Source: CAYPPG01 sp964412555
GTDB lineage: Bacteria > Hinthialibacterota > Hinthialibacteria > Hinthialibacterales > Hinthialibacteraceae
DNA length: 64,000 nt
NCBI GenBank assembly: GCA_964412555.1
Contig: CAYPPG010000039.1
Coordinates: 1 to 64,000, forward strand
Direction: 5' to 3'
Part shown: piece by piece, positions 17,802 through 26,862 of the stretch
Numbering within the stretch: the stretch's first letter is position 1
Layout: every line of letters starts with the position of its first letter
Made by a program: the position numbers and the translations under genes
The notes under the pieces: generated by a model
What the model saw: only the letters and a program-made list of their open reading frames with translations
What the model was told of the DNA's origin: nothing
Databases searched by the model: none

Positions 17802-17840
17802 TTTAATCAAAATACTGTTTTTGGAAGAGAGGATTTTGGG

Positions 17841-18827
17841 ATGGGAGTAAGTTGTGTGTTTATCGATCCATTTCATTACTTCATGAAACTTGGTTCATTC
17901 TTGCTCATTCTATTTATTCTACAAACATCTTGTAGTTTACCAATCCTCAATTCTGCCATGCTTCCTGTATATAATGGTTTAATTCGAGTAGAAGAATTAT
18001 CCCCTTCAACTACCGATAATCTCGGTTTTCATGACAACTTGCATACAGCTGAACATTATCAGGAAGCGATGCGCTTGGGAGCAAAAATCATCAATTTACC
18101 GGAACATTACCACAACACATATTTTGTGTATTGGCTCCCGCAAGGGTATGAATTGCAATCCGAACGCCGGGTGATGGTGATGTTGCACGGTACCGGCGGC
18201 GATGCGTATCAGCGGATTTCCGTGATGCATGAAGTGGCGACGGAGTATCGGTTTGCGATTGTATCCATCCAATGGGGGCTTCCTAACGCTACCTTTGATG
18301 GTTTGGAATATTTACCGATTTCGGAAGTCTATGAAATGATCCATGTTGCGATGGATTACATGAATTACCACTTCGATGTGGATCGAGCTCATTCCGTCTG
18401 GAATGGATTCAGCCGTTCTTCCACTCACTGTGCCCTCTACGCCTATATGGACGAACAGGGTGAGAATCCGATTTTCAATTACTTCATCGCTGTCTCCGGC
18501 GAAGTGGGAGAGGATTTGCCCGGAATGGAGAACTTATTTGAAGAAAGGGATAGCGGCGGTTTCCCCCTTGAGGATGTTCCATTCTATCTATGGGGGGGAG
18601 AAGGGGATCCTGGCGAAGATCCGACTGACGGGAAAACACGGGCCGATCAGATGGCAGAAGGTGAAATTCTTCTCGAAAGTTTCGGGGCCGATGTGTTCTT
18701 GCGCATCAGCGAGAGTGGACATGGGGGATTCTATCACAATCTCGATTACGAGCGGGAAGCGGTGCAGTTTTGGATGCAGCAAGATTACTCTGCAATACCA
18801 CCGAGTTTATGGTTGCCGATAAAATAG
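17841..18827 (+). CDS. Exported alpha/beta-hydrolase (esterase-like)
   Basis: A 328-residue protein. A hydrophobic segment (SFLLILFILQTSCSLPIL) at ~19-36 suggests export, with Cys in a weak lipobox context (LQTSC). The hydrolase fold shows MVMLHGTGGDAYQ (oxyanion loop HGTGG), the nucleophile elbow NGFSRSSTHCALYA (GxSxS rather than GxSxG), a possible acid in LWGGEGDPGED, and the catalytic His in SGHGGFYHN. This arrangement resembles PHB-depolymerase/feruloyl-esterase-like proteins. The start ATG 17841 follows AGAGAGGA. It may act with the neighbouring secreted polysaccharide-active proteins; the substrate is unknown. Confidence 0.75.
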   Translation: MGVSCVFIDPFHYFMKLGSFLLILFILQTSCSLPILNSAMLPVYNGLIRVEELSPSTTDNLGFHDNLHTAEHYQEAMRLGAKIINLPEHYHNTYFVYWLPQGYELQSERRVMVMLHGTGGDAYQRISVMHEVATEYRFAIVSIQWGLPNATFDGLEYLPISEVYEMIHVAMDYMNYHFDVDRAHSVWNGFSRSSTHCALYAYMDEQGENPIFNYFIAVSGEVGEDLPGMENLFEERDSGGFPLEDVPFYLWGGEGDPGEDPTDGKTRADQMAEGEILLESFGADVFLRISESGHGGFYHNLDYEREAVQFWMQQDYSAIPPSLWLPIK

Positions 18828-18848
18828 GTTACCATTTGAATTCGGTAG

Positions 18849-19331
18849 TTAGTACACCTTTTCAACCACAATCCGATTGCCGTCTACCCGCAATACGCGA
18901 ACCCGAGTATTCGCATCGACATATTCCCCTTCCGTTACTACATCGTATCGGTCTCCGTCGAAGAGGGCGATACCAGAAGGACGAAGTTTACTTTCTGTAA
19001 TTCCTTCTTTGTTCAATAAGCCGGCATTGAAATAAGTGTCGGAAGTATATCCTTCCTCTTTTGAGGCATTACTCCCTAAAATAACCCATTTCCCGACGGT
19101 AGTATGGGGAAATTTTCGAAAGGCCGTCACAACGACGACGATAGTCGCTGCAATGCATAAAAGAAGAACAGCAAATCCTTCCTGCATACCGTACTGATCG
19201 AAGCACAACCATACACCGATTCCCATCATCGTTGCTCCGATGATCCCGATGATTCCCCCCGGCACAAACATTTCCAATCCGATTAGCACTAATCCCAAGA
19301 ACAATAAAACAATGATATAGACGATGGACAT
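18849..19331 (-). CDS. NfeD-like membrane protein, short form
   Basis: A 160-residue protein with three N-terminal membrane segments (IVYIIVLLFLGLVLIGLEMF, GIIGIIGATMMGIGVWLCF, GFAVLLLCIAATIVVVVTAF). A soluble OB-fold NfeD domain follows (LRPSGIALFDGDRYDVVTEGEYVDANTRVRVLRVDGNRIVVEKV as a whole region). It is the second gene of an operon with the long NfeD protease gene, 39 bp downstream of it. Such pairs sit in membrane microdomains, often with flotillin or stomatin-like proteins; none is in this window. Confidence 0.88.
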   Translation of the reverse strand: MSIVYIIVLLFLGLVLIGLEMFVPGGIIGIIGATMMGIGVWLCFDQYGMQEGFAVLLLCIAATIVVVVTAFRKFPHTTVGKWVILGSNASKEEGYTSDTYFNAGLLNKEGITESKLRPSGIALFDGDRYDVVTEGEYVDANTRVRVLRVDGNRIVVEKVY

Positions 19332-19370
19332 GACGATATCCTTTCTGAACGATGTCGTGAACCCTTTGCT

Positions 19371-20771
19371 TTATGCTTGGCGAACGACTATCCGTCTTCC
19401 TTCTACTTTGATGACCTCGACAGGAGTATGGGAAGGAATATAGCCTCCCACACTAACCACATCCACCCGTTTCCCTTCGATATCCGCGATTCCGGCAGGT
19501 CGAAGGACGCTTTTCGAAATCCCTCTTTTTCCGATAAATGAATTTACATCGTCGGCGGCCGATTGATACCCTTTTTCGCGATCTTCTTGTTCATCCAGAA
19601 ACATCCATGTTCCCATCCGTGTTTTCGTGGCAATCGGAAACAAGAACGGCAGAATCATGGCAATGCTTCCGCCTACCAACATAGAGATCGTGGTAATGAA
19701 GAGGGAGGAATAAAGATCACTGAATTCGAACGTCTCGAAGAAATGAGGACTGGTTATTGGCCGATCGAGCATCGTCACAACAAACGAAGCAAAAACACAA
19801 ATAATGCCAAGAATTCCCGTCAGTCCAAATCCCGGAATGATAAAAAGTTCAACACTTAGCAGGAGGATGCCGAGAAGAAACAAAAGGGGGCCTTCAAATC
19901 CCGCAAGGCTCGCAATGGTATGCCCCCAGAAAAAGAATGTAATCGCCATAATCCCCACGATTCCCGGCAGGCCGAATCCCGGCGTACGGAATTCGAGAAA
20001 CAATCCGAGAAATCCCACCATAATCAACAAACTCGATATCGTTGTGCTGGATAAAAAGCGTGCAACTTTTTCAAACGGATGTTCTTTCAAAATAATGAGA
20101 TTTGCATCCTCGAGTTCCATCCGCTTTAACGCTTCTTCACGATTTTTCACCACAGCCTGAATAAATCCAATCTTTTCCGCTTCCAACGCCGTTAATGTGA
20201 GTAATTTTCCTTCTTTCGAGATATATTTGTCCGGATCGTTGGGATCCTTGACTTCCATATCTTTATCCACCATCGCCAGGATGATGTTGGTCTTTTCTTC
20301 ACTGTAACCGCGCTTTTCGCAAATCCCGCGTACTTTTGCCAGGAGATAGGAATTGATTTTGACCTGCATGGTCTCACTTTCACCACCTCCCAGCATCACC
20401 GGTGCCGCCGTCCCGATGGAACTGCCGGTGACCATATAAATTTCATCGGCGGCAATGCTGATCAAAGCGCCGGCGGATGTGGCGTCACCGGTCACGAGAA
20501 TGGTCGTCGGTGTTTTTGAATCAATGATCATGTCGATGATTTCAAGAGCTGCATCGACCCGTCCGCCGGGCGTGTCCACTTCGATCAGGATACGGGAAAC
20601 ATCTTTTTCCTCCGCTTCCCGAAATCCTCGTTCGAAAACATGAGTTAATGCAATTTCCACTTCGCCTTCAAAGGGGAACACATAAACACTTGGTGGGTTT
20701 GCTTCCTCGTCATTTTGGGCAAAGGAGACAGATGAAAACAAAAATAAAAAAATGGATAAAAATACGCGCAT
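19371..20771 (-). CDS. NfeD-type membrane serine protease (ClpP-like), long form
   Basis: A 466-residue membrane protein. After a signal peptide (VFLSIFLFLFSSVSFA) comes a ClpP/SppA-like protease domain: EVDTPGGRVDAALEI, then the nucleophile Ser99 in GDATSAGALISIAADEIYM and GSSIGTAAPV; a catalytic Lys is expected further on. Four to six membrane helices span about residues 240-385 (LLIMVGFLGLFLEFRTPGFG, LLFLLGILLLSVELFIIPGFG). A C-terminal OB-fold NfeD domain ends in VIKVEGRRIVVRQA. Family members cleave hydrophobic C-termini of stomatin-like partners. GGAGAAG precedes the ATG. Confidence 0.9.
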   Translation of the reverse strand: MRVFLSIFLFLFSSVSFAQNDEEANPPSVYVFPFEGEVEIALTHVFERGFREAEEKDVSRILIEVDTPGGRVDAALEIIDMIIDSKTPTTILVTGDATSAGALISIAADEIYMVTGSSIGTAAPVMLGGGESETMQVKINSYLLAKVRGICEKRGYSEEKTNIILAMVDKDMEVKDPNDPDKYISKEGKLLTLTALEAEKIGFIQAVVKNREEALKRMELEDANLIILKEHPFEKVARFLSSTTISSLLIMVGFLGLFLEFRTPGFGLPGIVGIMAITFFFWGHTIASLAGFEGPLLFLLGILLLSVELFIIPGFGLTGILGIICVFASFVVTMLDRPITSPHFFETFEFSDLYSSLFITTISMLVGGSIAMILPFLFPIATKTRMGTWMFLDEQEDREKGYQSAADDVNSFIGKRGISKSVLRPAGIADIEGKRVDVVSVGGYIPSHTPVEVIKVEGRRIVVRQA

Positions 20772-20979
20772 TCGTGCTTCTCCAAAAAGGAATTATCTGA
20801 TTCCAATGAGAATTATAATCGAATAATCCTAAAACAGTGTAAGGTTTTTATCTTTATACCTATCCTTAAGAAAATTCTATCCCCTCTATTTCAGAAAAGG
20901 GGATCAAACATACCTTTTTCATAGAATATTCAGAGTATCGAATCACTTTTATGATGCAAGAAAAATTATAGTCTCATTT

Positions 20980-21627
20980 TTATGAAGATGTGAGATTCGA
21001 GAACTGGCAGACATGGACCAAAGAAGGGGGCACATTCATCAAGACAAAGATTGTTTCCAATTCATATTGGCTTAAATAATTTCGGAGTAACCGATCGATT
21101 TCGTGCACTCGAATTCGTTCATTGCCCATCAAAAAAGGGGCTTTGAAAGGGCGGATGAATGCATATTCGAAAAAAGATAATTTCCCTCCCGGCTTGAGTA
21201 TCTTGGTGTAATGTTCGAGAATGCCGCTGACCAGTTGCGGTGGGAAATTGTTAAAAGGCAGGCCGGAGATGATGTAATCGTATTGATCGGTATTTTTGAA
21301 ATCCAAAATCGATTGATGGTGAATCGATATCTGGTCTTTGTGCGAGGAAAGAATCGGATCACTTTCAAGGCAAGCACTAAGATAAGAGACAAATTCATCA
21401 TTCAACTCACAAAGATCCAAATGATCATCCTCTTTCATCTTTTGTACGAGCACACGGGTGAACGGACCGGTTCCCGGCCCGACTTCCAGGATGGATAAAG
21501 GCTCGTCTTTCGTCTCCACGCAACGGCTGATTGCCCGGGCCAAATAGCGTGAACTTGGAGCAATCGAGCCGGTAGTGGTAATGTGTTTCCAAACATTTTT
21601 ATAAAATACATTGAATCCCGAAGCCAT
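20980..21627 (-). CDS. SAM-dependent methyltransferase, PmtA/rRNA-dimethylase-like
   Basis: A 215-residue soluble protein. The SAM motif I LEVGPGTGPFTRVL lies at about residues 46-59, then the acidic motif II in LCELNDEFVSYL, the motif IV region YDYIISGLPFNNFPP, and the LKPGGKLSFFEYAF strand. The SGLPFNNFPP element and overall length are shared with phospholipid N-methyltransferases (PmtA) and distantly with KsgA. I place the start at 21627, with GAAAGGAAA upstream; the frame extends 46 codons further back, but these overlap the 3' end of the preceding gene. PE methylation is plausible, not proven. Confidence 0.75.
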   Translation of the reverse strand: MASGFNVFYKNVWKHITTTGSIAPSSRYLARAISRCVETKDEPLSILEVGPGTGPFTRVLVQKMKEDDHLDLCELNDEFVSYLSACLESDPILSSHKDQISIHHQSILDFKNTDQYDYIISGLPFNNFPPQLVSGILEHYTKILKPGGKLSFFEYAFIRPFKAPFLMGNERIRVHEIDRLLRNYLSQYELETIFVLMNVPPSLVHVCQFSNLTSS

Positions 21628-21640
21628 GATGGGTTTCCTT

Positions 21641-23659
21641 TCAGTCTCGGCTGATGGATATGAATAACAACTCACCGTATTTCGAATAATGCCGCCGAAG
21701 AATCGCGGTGGGCAAACGTTTGTGAATTTCGTCCGCTTTCTCTTCATGCCGGGCATCAAGCACAACCGTCAACGGACGGCTGATCAATTTACTTGGTAAT
21801 TTTTTTGTATTTCTTCCCAAACAATCTTTTGCCAGAAACTGCACACTCCCACTTCCGAAGGAGAAATGATTCCCAGGGAAACAATACGTAAACGCTTTTG
21901 GTCCTCGTTCCGCTACAAAATATGCCATCCTTGTTTGCTTATAATGAACACTTTTCGGGGAAATATTTTCTGCATATGTCTCAAAATAATAGCGCACATT
22001 GATCCTCATGCCGACCAGCATAATGATCACGAGAGATATCAACATAAGTGTATACTGAGATCGTTTTTTCCATTGTGCGTGAATCAAGTCAGAAAAAATA
22101 CCACCGATTTGTACAAAGAAAAGCCCTGTACATCCAGTCAGTCGCGGATAGAAAGGAGTATCGATTGTCAGGAATCCTCCCGCAAATAGAATCCCCCCAA
22201 TCCATAAGAACGGAATCGCTCTCCGCACTTCATAAAAACGATATCCGGCGATGATTGAGCCAAACAGAAAGAAAACCGCAGAAATTGGATTCAAAAACGG
22301 CATGCTCCCGCCATATTGACTGCTTGTATCCAAATACAAAATCGGGGCTAAAAACGAACGTTCAAACTGTTTCATCCAAACCAGAGCTGTGTCGCCACCC
22401 GCTTGATAGACATCGTTTTGATGATCGAAATTCTCGGAATTCCAAATTCCCACCGAATTTGCTCTTACAGCAAAAATATCCGTTCTTTCCGAAACCGTGA
22501 GGTCATGAACGACGAGCGGCGCAATCACAAGGCCGGCAATGAAAAAGGGAAGGCCGATCGAGGTAAGAAACCATGAAAAACGGATTCGTTGAAAGACCAG
22601 CAGCCAAATTTGTGACATAAGCCATAGAATCGGCAAGATATGATTGGCTTGATAAGAAAGCAATGAAAATCCAAGTAAAAGGCCGGATGCAGTACAAACT
22701 GCGAGAGATCGTGTCCGGTTGGTAAATACCCATAAACAAAGTACCGCAACGGCGAAGAAAATCGATTGAATATAATGCACTCCACAATGCATCAAATGTA
22801 TAAATACAACATTGGAAATCAATAACAGGGAACTCAGCACCGCCGCGAATGTGCCCCAAAATGACCGCACCAGAAAAAAGAAGGGGATGATAGTCAATAA
22901 ACCCATAACGACTGTGCTCATCCGCAGGCCGAATAGATTATCGCCAAAACAATACAATCCGCAGGCTGGGATGAAATAAAAAAATTGTGGGATTGCATAC
23001 CATGAGACAGAAAAAAATGTCTCGATATTTCCATTCATCAATTTTCGTGCGTGGACACCGACCATCCCTTCGTCTCCGTGAACGGTGATCGGTACGCTGG
23101 TCAATCGGTATACACCCAACGAGAAGCAGAGCAATAAAAGCAAACCTATAATAATAAAAACTTTTCTCGATTGGTTTCTTAGAAAAAGTAGAAAAGGTCT
23201 GCGAATGGAGTAAAGGGTGAATAAAATAAAACCGATCCAAACATATCGAGCGAGATACGCATGCGGCGGTTTGCGGTATTGCACCTGCGTCATGTCCCAA
23301 GCGGCCACTTCGAGACGAAATCCGATGAGGGAAGCTTTTCGAATGAACCAGATGGCAGCAATGGCGAGGATCAATCCGATGAAAAACGGTCGCCAGGAAA
23401 TATCATTTTGAGCCGAATGATGCGGGCAGGGATGCCCGCGCTCCGACAAACGGCATGAGAGATCGTTTTGTTTGCTTGGTGCTTCATAGGGCAAACCGTC
23501 ATCAAATTCGAATTCATCCCGCCTTCGCGTAAAAAGGAGATAGACCATCGTTCCGGCGGCAATATAGAGGATAAGCCCGATGGAAACTGCATCGTTTTGT
23601 ATCCAATACTGCGCCAAACAGCCGATTCCAAAAACAAGAATCCATGCCGCTACCTGCAT
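21641..23659 (-). CDS. Membrane glycosyltransferase, GT39/PMT-like (with an in-frame palindromic repeat)
   Basis: A 672-residue integral membrane protein with more than ten hydrophobic segments. After the first helices comes VYRLTSVPITVHGDEGMVG, containing the acidic lumenal-loop motif of GT-C enzymes such as PMT/ArnT, and later the helices typical of PMT_2. It probably moves a sugar from a polyprenyl-phosphate donor in the periplasm. AGGAGG precedes the ATG at 23659. The frame runs on upstream only through repeat sequence. Residues 72-80 (SERGHPCPH) are encoded by a copy of the interspersed palindromic repeat, flanked by the near-duplicate segments QNDLSCR and QNDISWR. Confidence 0.8.
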   Translation of the reverse strand: MQVAAWILVFGIGCLAQYWIQNDAVSIGLILYIAAGTMVYLLFTRRRDEFEFDDGLPYEAPSKQNDLSCRLSERGHPCPHHSAQNDISWRPFFIGLILAIAAIWFIRKASLIGFRLEVAAWDMTQVQYRKPPHAYLARYVWIGFILFTLYSIRRPFLLFLRNQSRKVFIIIGLLLLLCFSLGVYRLTSVPITVHGDEGMVGVHARKLMNGNIETFFSVSWYAIPQFFYFIPACGLYCFGDNLFGLRMSTVVMGLLTIIPFFFLVRSFWGTFAAVLSSLLLISNVVFIHLMHCGVHYIQSIFFAVAVLCLWVFTNRTRSLAVCTASGLLLGFSLLSYQANHILPILWLMSQIWLLVFQRIRFSWFLTSIGLPFFIAGLVIAPLVVHDLTVSERTDIFAVRANSVGIWNSENFDHQNDVYQAGGDTALVWMKQFERSFLAPILYLDTSSQYGGSMPFLNPISAVFFLFGSIIAGYRFYEVRRAIPFLWIGGILFAGGFLTIDTPFYPRLTGCTGLFFVQIGGIFSDLIHAQWKKRSQYTLMLISLVIIMLVGMRINVRYYFETYAENISPKSVHYKQTRMAYFVAERGPKAFTYCFPGNHFSFGSGSVQFLAKDCLGRNTKKLPSKLISRPLTVVLDARHEEKADEIHKRLPTAILRRHYSKYGELLFISISRD
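23422..23444. repeat. Palindromic repeat copy inside the GT39-like gene
   Basis: The 23 bases are identical to the copy at 24-46. It lies in frame in a hydrophilic loop of the protein (residues 72-80). It is flanked by imperfect 20-bp direct repeats at 23391-23410 and 23451-23470 (15 of 20 bases identical). Confidence 0.85.
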
Positions 23660-23731
23660 CGATCGGAATCCTCCTATGCAATGCATATTTAGTGGAAATT
23701 TACACACGGTCAAGCACTCGATAAATAAATT

Positions 23732-23794
23732 GGAGCGCGGACATCTTGTCCGCCTGAAGCACGTAAATAATTGGAGCGCGGACATCTTGCCCGC
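23732..23794. repeat. Tandem pair of palindromic repeats
   Basis: Two direct copies, GGAGCGCGGACATCTTG plus TCCGC at 23732-23753 and a one-base variant at 23773-23794. They are 41 bp apart and both preceded by an AAATAAATT-like sequence. They lie between the divergent GT39-like and thpR genes. Confidence 0.85.
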
Positions 23795-23867
23795 ATCTAT
23801 CACTCAAAACTAGTGAAAATTGATTCCCCTTCGTCTATGATAAAGAAAAAAGAAACAGGAAAGTTCG

Positions 23868-24425
23868 ATGCGTGCATTTATTTCAATTAATTTAACCGAT
23901 CCTATCCGCGAATCGATTTTGGAATTTCAAGAATCACAAGGAAAAATCATCCGGAATATCCGCTGGACGAAACCGGAGAACATTCATCTGACATTGAAAT
24001 TTCTCGGCGAAATCGAAGAAGAAACGGTCAACAAATTGGCGGAAACATTGCAGCCTATCGAAGGGCAATTCTCTCCTTTCCCAGTCGATATCGGAAGCGT
24101 CGGCAAGTTCCCCCCCAAAGGTCCATTATCCATACTATGGGTGGGTCTCCTCAAAGGAACCAGCGGAGTGATGGCATTGGAAAATAGCATTCGGGAAGCG
24201 ATGGAGGCAGCCAAAATCCCATTTGACAAAAAATCGTTCGTCCCCCATCTTACCATCGGTCGTGCTATGAAAAACAAAAAAGTATTTTTCGACAACATCA
24301 ACGATTTTGAAAAACTCTCCTTTGGCACATTACAAGTCGAATCTTTTCACCTCATGCAAAGCGATTTAAAGCCTTCCGGACCGATTTACACGGAACGAAT
24401 CCGATTCACATTTCAAAGCAGATAA
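23868..24425 (+). CDS. thpR: RNA 2',3'-cyclic phosphodiesterase (2'-5' RNA ligase family)
   Basis: A 185-residue 2H phosphoesterase. It opens with MRAFISINL, the family start. The two catalytic HxTx motifs are HLTLKFLG (about residues 45-52) and HLTIGRA (about 126-132). The enzyme hydrolyses 2',3'-cyclic phosphates on RNA and can join tRNA half-molecules in vitro. The ribosome site AGGAAAG is nine bases upstream. Its neighbours offer no functional link. Confidence 0.93.
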   Translation: MRAFISINLTDPIRESILEFQESQGKIIRNIRWTKPENIHLTLKFLGEIEEETVNKLAETLQPIEGQFSPFPVDIGSVGKFPPKGPLSILWVGLLKGTSGVMALENSIREAMEAAKIPFDKKSFVPHLTIGRAMKNKKVFFDNINDFEKLSFGTLQVESFHLMQSDLKPSGPIYTERIRFTFQSR

Positions 24426-24537
24426 AGTGCCCTCTCGGCTAAGGCTATACGAAAAAACAGAATAATGAGAAGATAAGATGCATAAATGCCATGAGAATGG
24501 TATCAGCACCACTGTTTTTACTTGGAGTGAATAAACG

Positions 24538-25626
24538 ATGAGTGACATAGTAACCGAAAAGGCTTCCAAACGCTTGGTTTGTCTCGATGCTTTTCGCGGT
24601 GCGATCATGATCTCTCTCATTTCGCACGGATTTGGTTTTTCCGCTTTCGAAGGGCACCCCTGGCTGGGATTTTTAGCTCGGCATACCGAGCATGTTCCGT
24701 GGGAAGGAGCTGTCTATTGGGATTTGATTCAACCGGCGTTCATGTTCATGGTGGGGGTCGCCATGCCCTTCGCCTATGCCAAAAGGCGATCGATCGGAGA
24801 ATCGCATTCGAGGATTAGTATTCATGTGATTCGGCGTTGTGTGAACTTGTTTCTCATTGCCGCACTTTTCACTTCGATTCATGCGGGGCGTCCGACATTT
24901 ACATTGGTGAATGTTCTCCCCCAGATTGCGTTTGGGTATTTCGTGACATTTTTTGTCTTGCACAAGAGTTATAAAACGCAGGGAATAACCGCTGCACTGA
25001 TCCTGATTGTGTATACCATCGTATGGATGCTCTATCCCTACAACGATCCGGCCGGCCCTTTTGCGCATAGCCATCAAAATATGGGCGGTGATTTTGAACA
25101 GTGGATCATGGGCAAACACAGTTCGGGATATTGGGTGTCTTTGAACGCGATTCCATCAACTTCGACCATCATTGCAGGCGCGATGTGCGGGCGGCTGCTT
25201 GCGAGCGACCGTACCCATCAACAAATCATGAAAATCCTGGGGATCTCCGCTGTTGCATTAATTGCATCCGGATGGTTGTTAGGTTTTTATATCCCCATCG
25301 TGAAACGAATTCTGACCGCATCCTTTGCCTTGTATTCGACCGGATGGTCGATTCTGTTCCTTCTCCTTTTTTATTGGGTGATCGAAGTGTTGGAGTACAA
25401 ACGCTGGTCATTTTTCCTGATCGTGATAGGAATGAATTCCATCGCCGCCTATGTTGTTTTCCAACTATTCCGGGGCTGGATCGACAATTCTGTTTTTATT
25501 TTCAGCCGGCCGGTCGTTGAATGGATGGGAATATATGGTTCGGTGCTGCAAGCCTTATTGGTTTTAGGCGTACAGTGGTATATCTTTTATTTCTTCTACA
25601 AAAAGAAAGTGTTCTTCAAAGTGTAA
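24538..25626 (+). CDS. DUF5009/HGSNAT-like membrane acyltransferase
   Basis: A 362-residue integral membrane protein with about ten helices. The opening KRLVCLDAFRGAIMISLI and the next block WDLIQPAFMFMVGVAMPFAY are signatures of the heparan-alpha-glucosaminide N-acetyltransferase/DUF5009 family, relatives of NagX and YeiB. In eukaryotes the relatives acetylate a glucosamine end across a membrane; in bacteria a role in amino-sugar handling is inferred. GGAG lies before the ATG. The location among secreted polysaccharide-active genes fits glycan processing, but the substrate is unknown. Confidence 0.8.
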   Translation: MSDIVTEKASKRLVCLDAFRGAIMISLISHGFGFSAFEGHPWLGFLARHTEHVPWEGAVYWDLIQPAFMFMVGVAMPFAYAKRRSIGESHSRISIHVIRRCVNLFLIAALFTSIHAGRPTFTLVNVLPQIAFGYFVTFFVLHKSYKTQGITAALILIVYTIVWMLYPYNDPAGPFAHSHQNMGGDFEQWIMGKHSSGYWVSLNAIPSTSTIIAGAMCGRLLASDRTHQQIMKILGISAVALIASGWLLGFYIPIVKRILTASFALYSTGWSILFLLLFYWVIEVLEYKRWSFFLIVIGMNSIAAYVVFQLFRGWIDNSVFIFSRPVVEWMGIYGSVLQALLVLGVQWYIFYFFYKKKVFFKV

Positions 25627-25680
25627 AGAAAGTGTCTAGCCCATGTTGATGAGGCAATCGATGACTGGGAGCGCTAACTG

Positions 25681-25761
25681 GGAGCGCGGACATCCCTGTC
25701 CGCTTTTACTGCGCACAAGATAATCGACTCACTCCCCATGCAGGCAAGATGCCTGCGCTCC
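25681..25761. repeat. Convergent pair of palindromic repeats
   Basis: One copy (GGAGCGCGGACATCCCTG plus TCCGC) at 25681-25703 and one in the opposite orientation (GCAGGCA-AGA-TGCCTGC plus GCTCC) at 25740-25761. They lie between two convergent genes. A partial GGAGCGC also precedes the first copy at about 25669. Confidence 0.8.
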
Positions 25762-25800
25762 GACCGATCTTAGATAATTTCTTGGCGTGCGTAAGATGAG

Positions 25801-26823
25801 CTAGTAAATACCCCACCATTCAACCGTCACCGGTTCCGCCGCCACAGAGCCGGCATTCAATCCATCCAACCCAAGTCCTTGCGCCGGAGAATCCGGCTGC
25901 AGATTGAAATCCAGTTCAGACTGTACCGTATCCGGAGCAACGTTGACATAGCGAGGATTCTCTACAATGGAATCGGCAACGGTCACATTTTCCGGATGGC
26001 TGCTGCCCACATCACCTTCGGCAACAAGATCCCACGTGACGGAATTCCGGATCGTCAATATACCGGCTCGGGCACTGAGCTCGTTGTTGATGTCCTCTCC
26101 CATTCCATTGGTTCCCAGAAAAATGGAATGGGTGATTTCCACAACGGGACCCGGGTTAGGAGCGGTTTCCGGCTCGTCCAACTGAATGATGATCATGGTC
26201 GGATAATTGAAAAAATCGCAATGATCAAAGTGTGCAAAGGTTGTATCCCGTAAGGTGATCGCCGGTCCAATCGAATCAAATGGATATTCCGGTGTCAACC
26301 CAAACACACAGTGATTGACCTCCATTGGTACTTCGGCGGTTCCAACAGTTCTGCCACCAGTGGATTTCAAGACGGTGCCGTTATCGATAAACCAACAGTT
26401 TTCGAATCGCACTGTACCGCTGGAAGGAGAATCGAGGTTTCCGGTTCTTAGGTCGGCTACTCTGCCAAGGACATTGCGTATGGTAAGATTACGCATGATC
26501 AGTTCTCCGCGTACAGAGAGGGCGCGTGAATCCGCCTCGATGAGAGAATAATCGAGAAAATCCAATACTGTGGCATCTTCGCCTAATCCGCTTCCGTTCC
26601 CCTCTACGATAATCTGTTTACCACTGTCGAAGCGTATCTGGGAGTCGAATTCATATATACCGGCCGCCAGTTGGAAAACGGTTCCCGTGCCGGAACTCCG
26701 GATCAATTGAGCAAGAATCGAAGCATCCGCCGGAACGATTTCTTCGATAATGTCCTGGGCTGTGAGGGGTAGACAACTACTCAGCAGAATACAGATTGCA
26801 AATATTGTTTTTTTAGTTATCAT
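25801..26823 (-). CDS. Secreted right-handed beta-helix protein
   Basis: A 340-residue exported protein. The signal peptide is TIFAICILLSSCLPLTAQ. The N-terminal block (ILAQLIRSSGTGTVFQLAAGIYEF, IIVEGNGSGLGEDATVLDF) is the start seen in DUF1565/pectate-lyase-like beta-helices, followed by coils such as LIMRNLTIRNVLG and VRFENCWFIDNG. Two Cys in coils may form a disulfide. No catalytic residues can be assigned. GGAGACAACC precedes the ATG. The DUF1080 gene lies 84 bp upstream on the same strand, separated by a terminator-like hairpin. Confidence 0.7.
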   Translation of the reverse strand: MITKKTIFAICILLSSCLPLTAQDIIEEIVPADASILAQLIRSSGTGTVFQLAAGIYEFDSQIRFDSGKQIIVEGNGSGLGEDATVLDFLDYSLIEADSRALSVRGELIMRNLTIRNVLGRVADLRTGNLDSPSSGTVRFENCWFIDNGTVLKSTGGRTVGTAEVPMEVNHCVFGLTPEYPFDSIGPAITLRDTTFAHFDHCDFFNYPTMIIIQLDEPETAPNPGPVVEITHSIFLGTNGMGEDINNELSARAGILTIRNSVTWDLVAEGDVGSSHPENVTVADSIVENPRYVNVAPDTVQSELDFNLQPDSPAQGLGLDGLNAGSVAAEPVTVEWWGIY

Positions 26824-26862
26824 AAGGTTGTCTCCTAAACGCTATTTCTAGTGAAAAAGAAA

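Noticed and set aside
23732..25761. Possible CRISPR array from the repeated GGAGCGC units
   Set aside because: Copies are irregularly spaced, in both orientations, and interrupted by genes; no cas genes are present.
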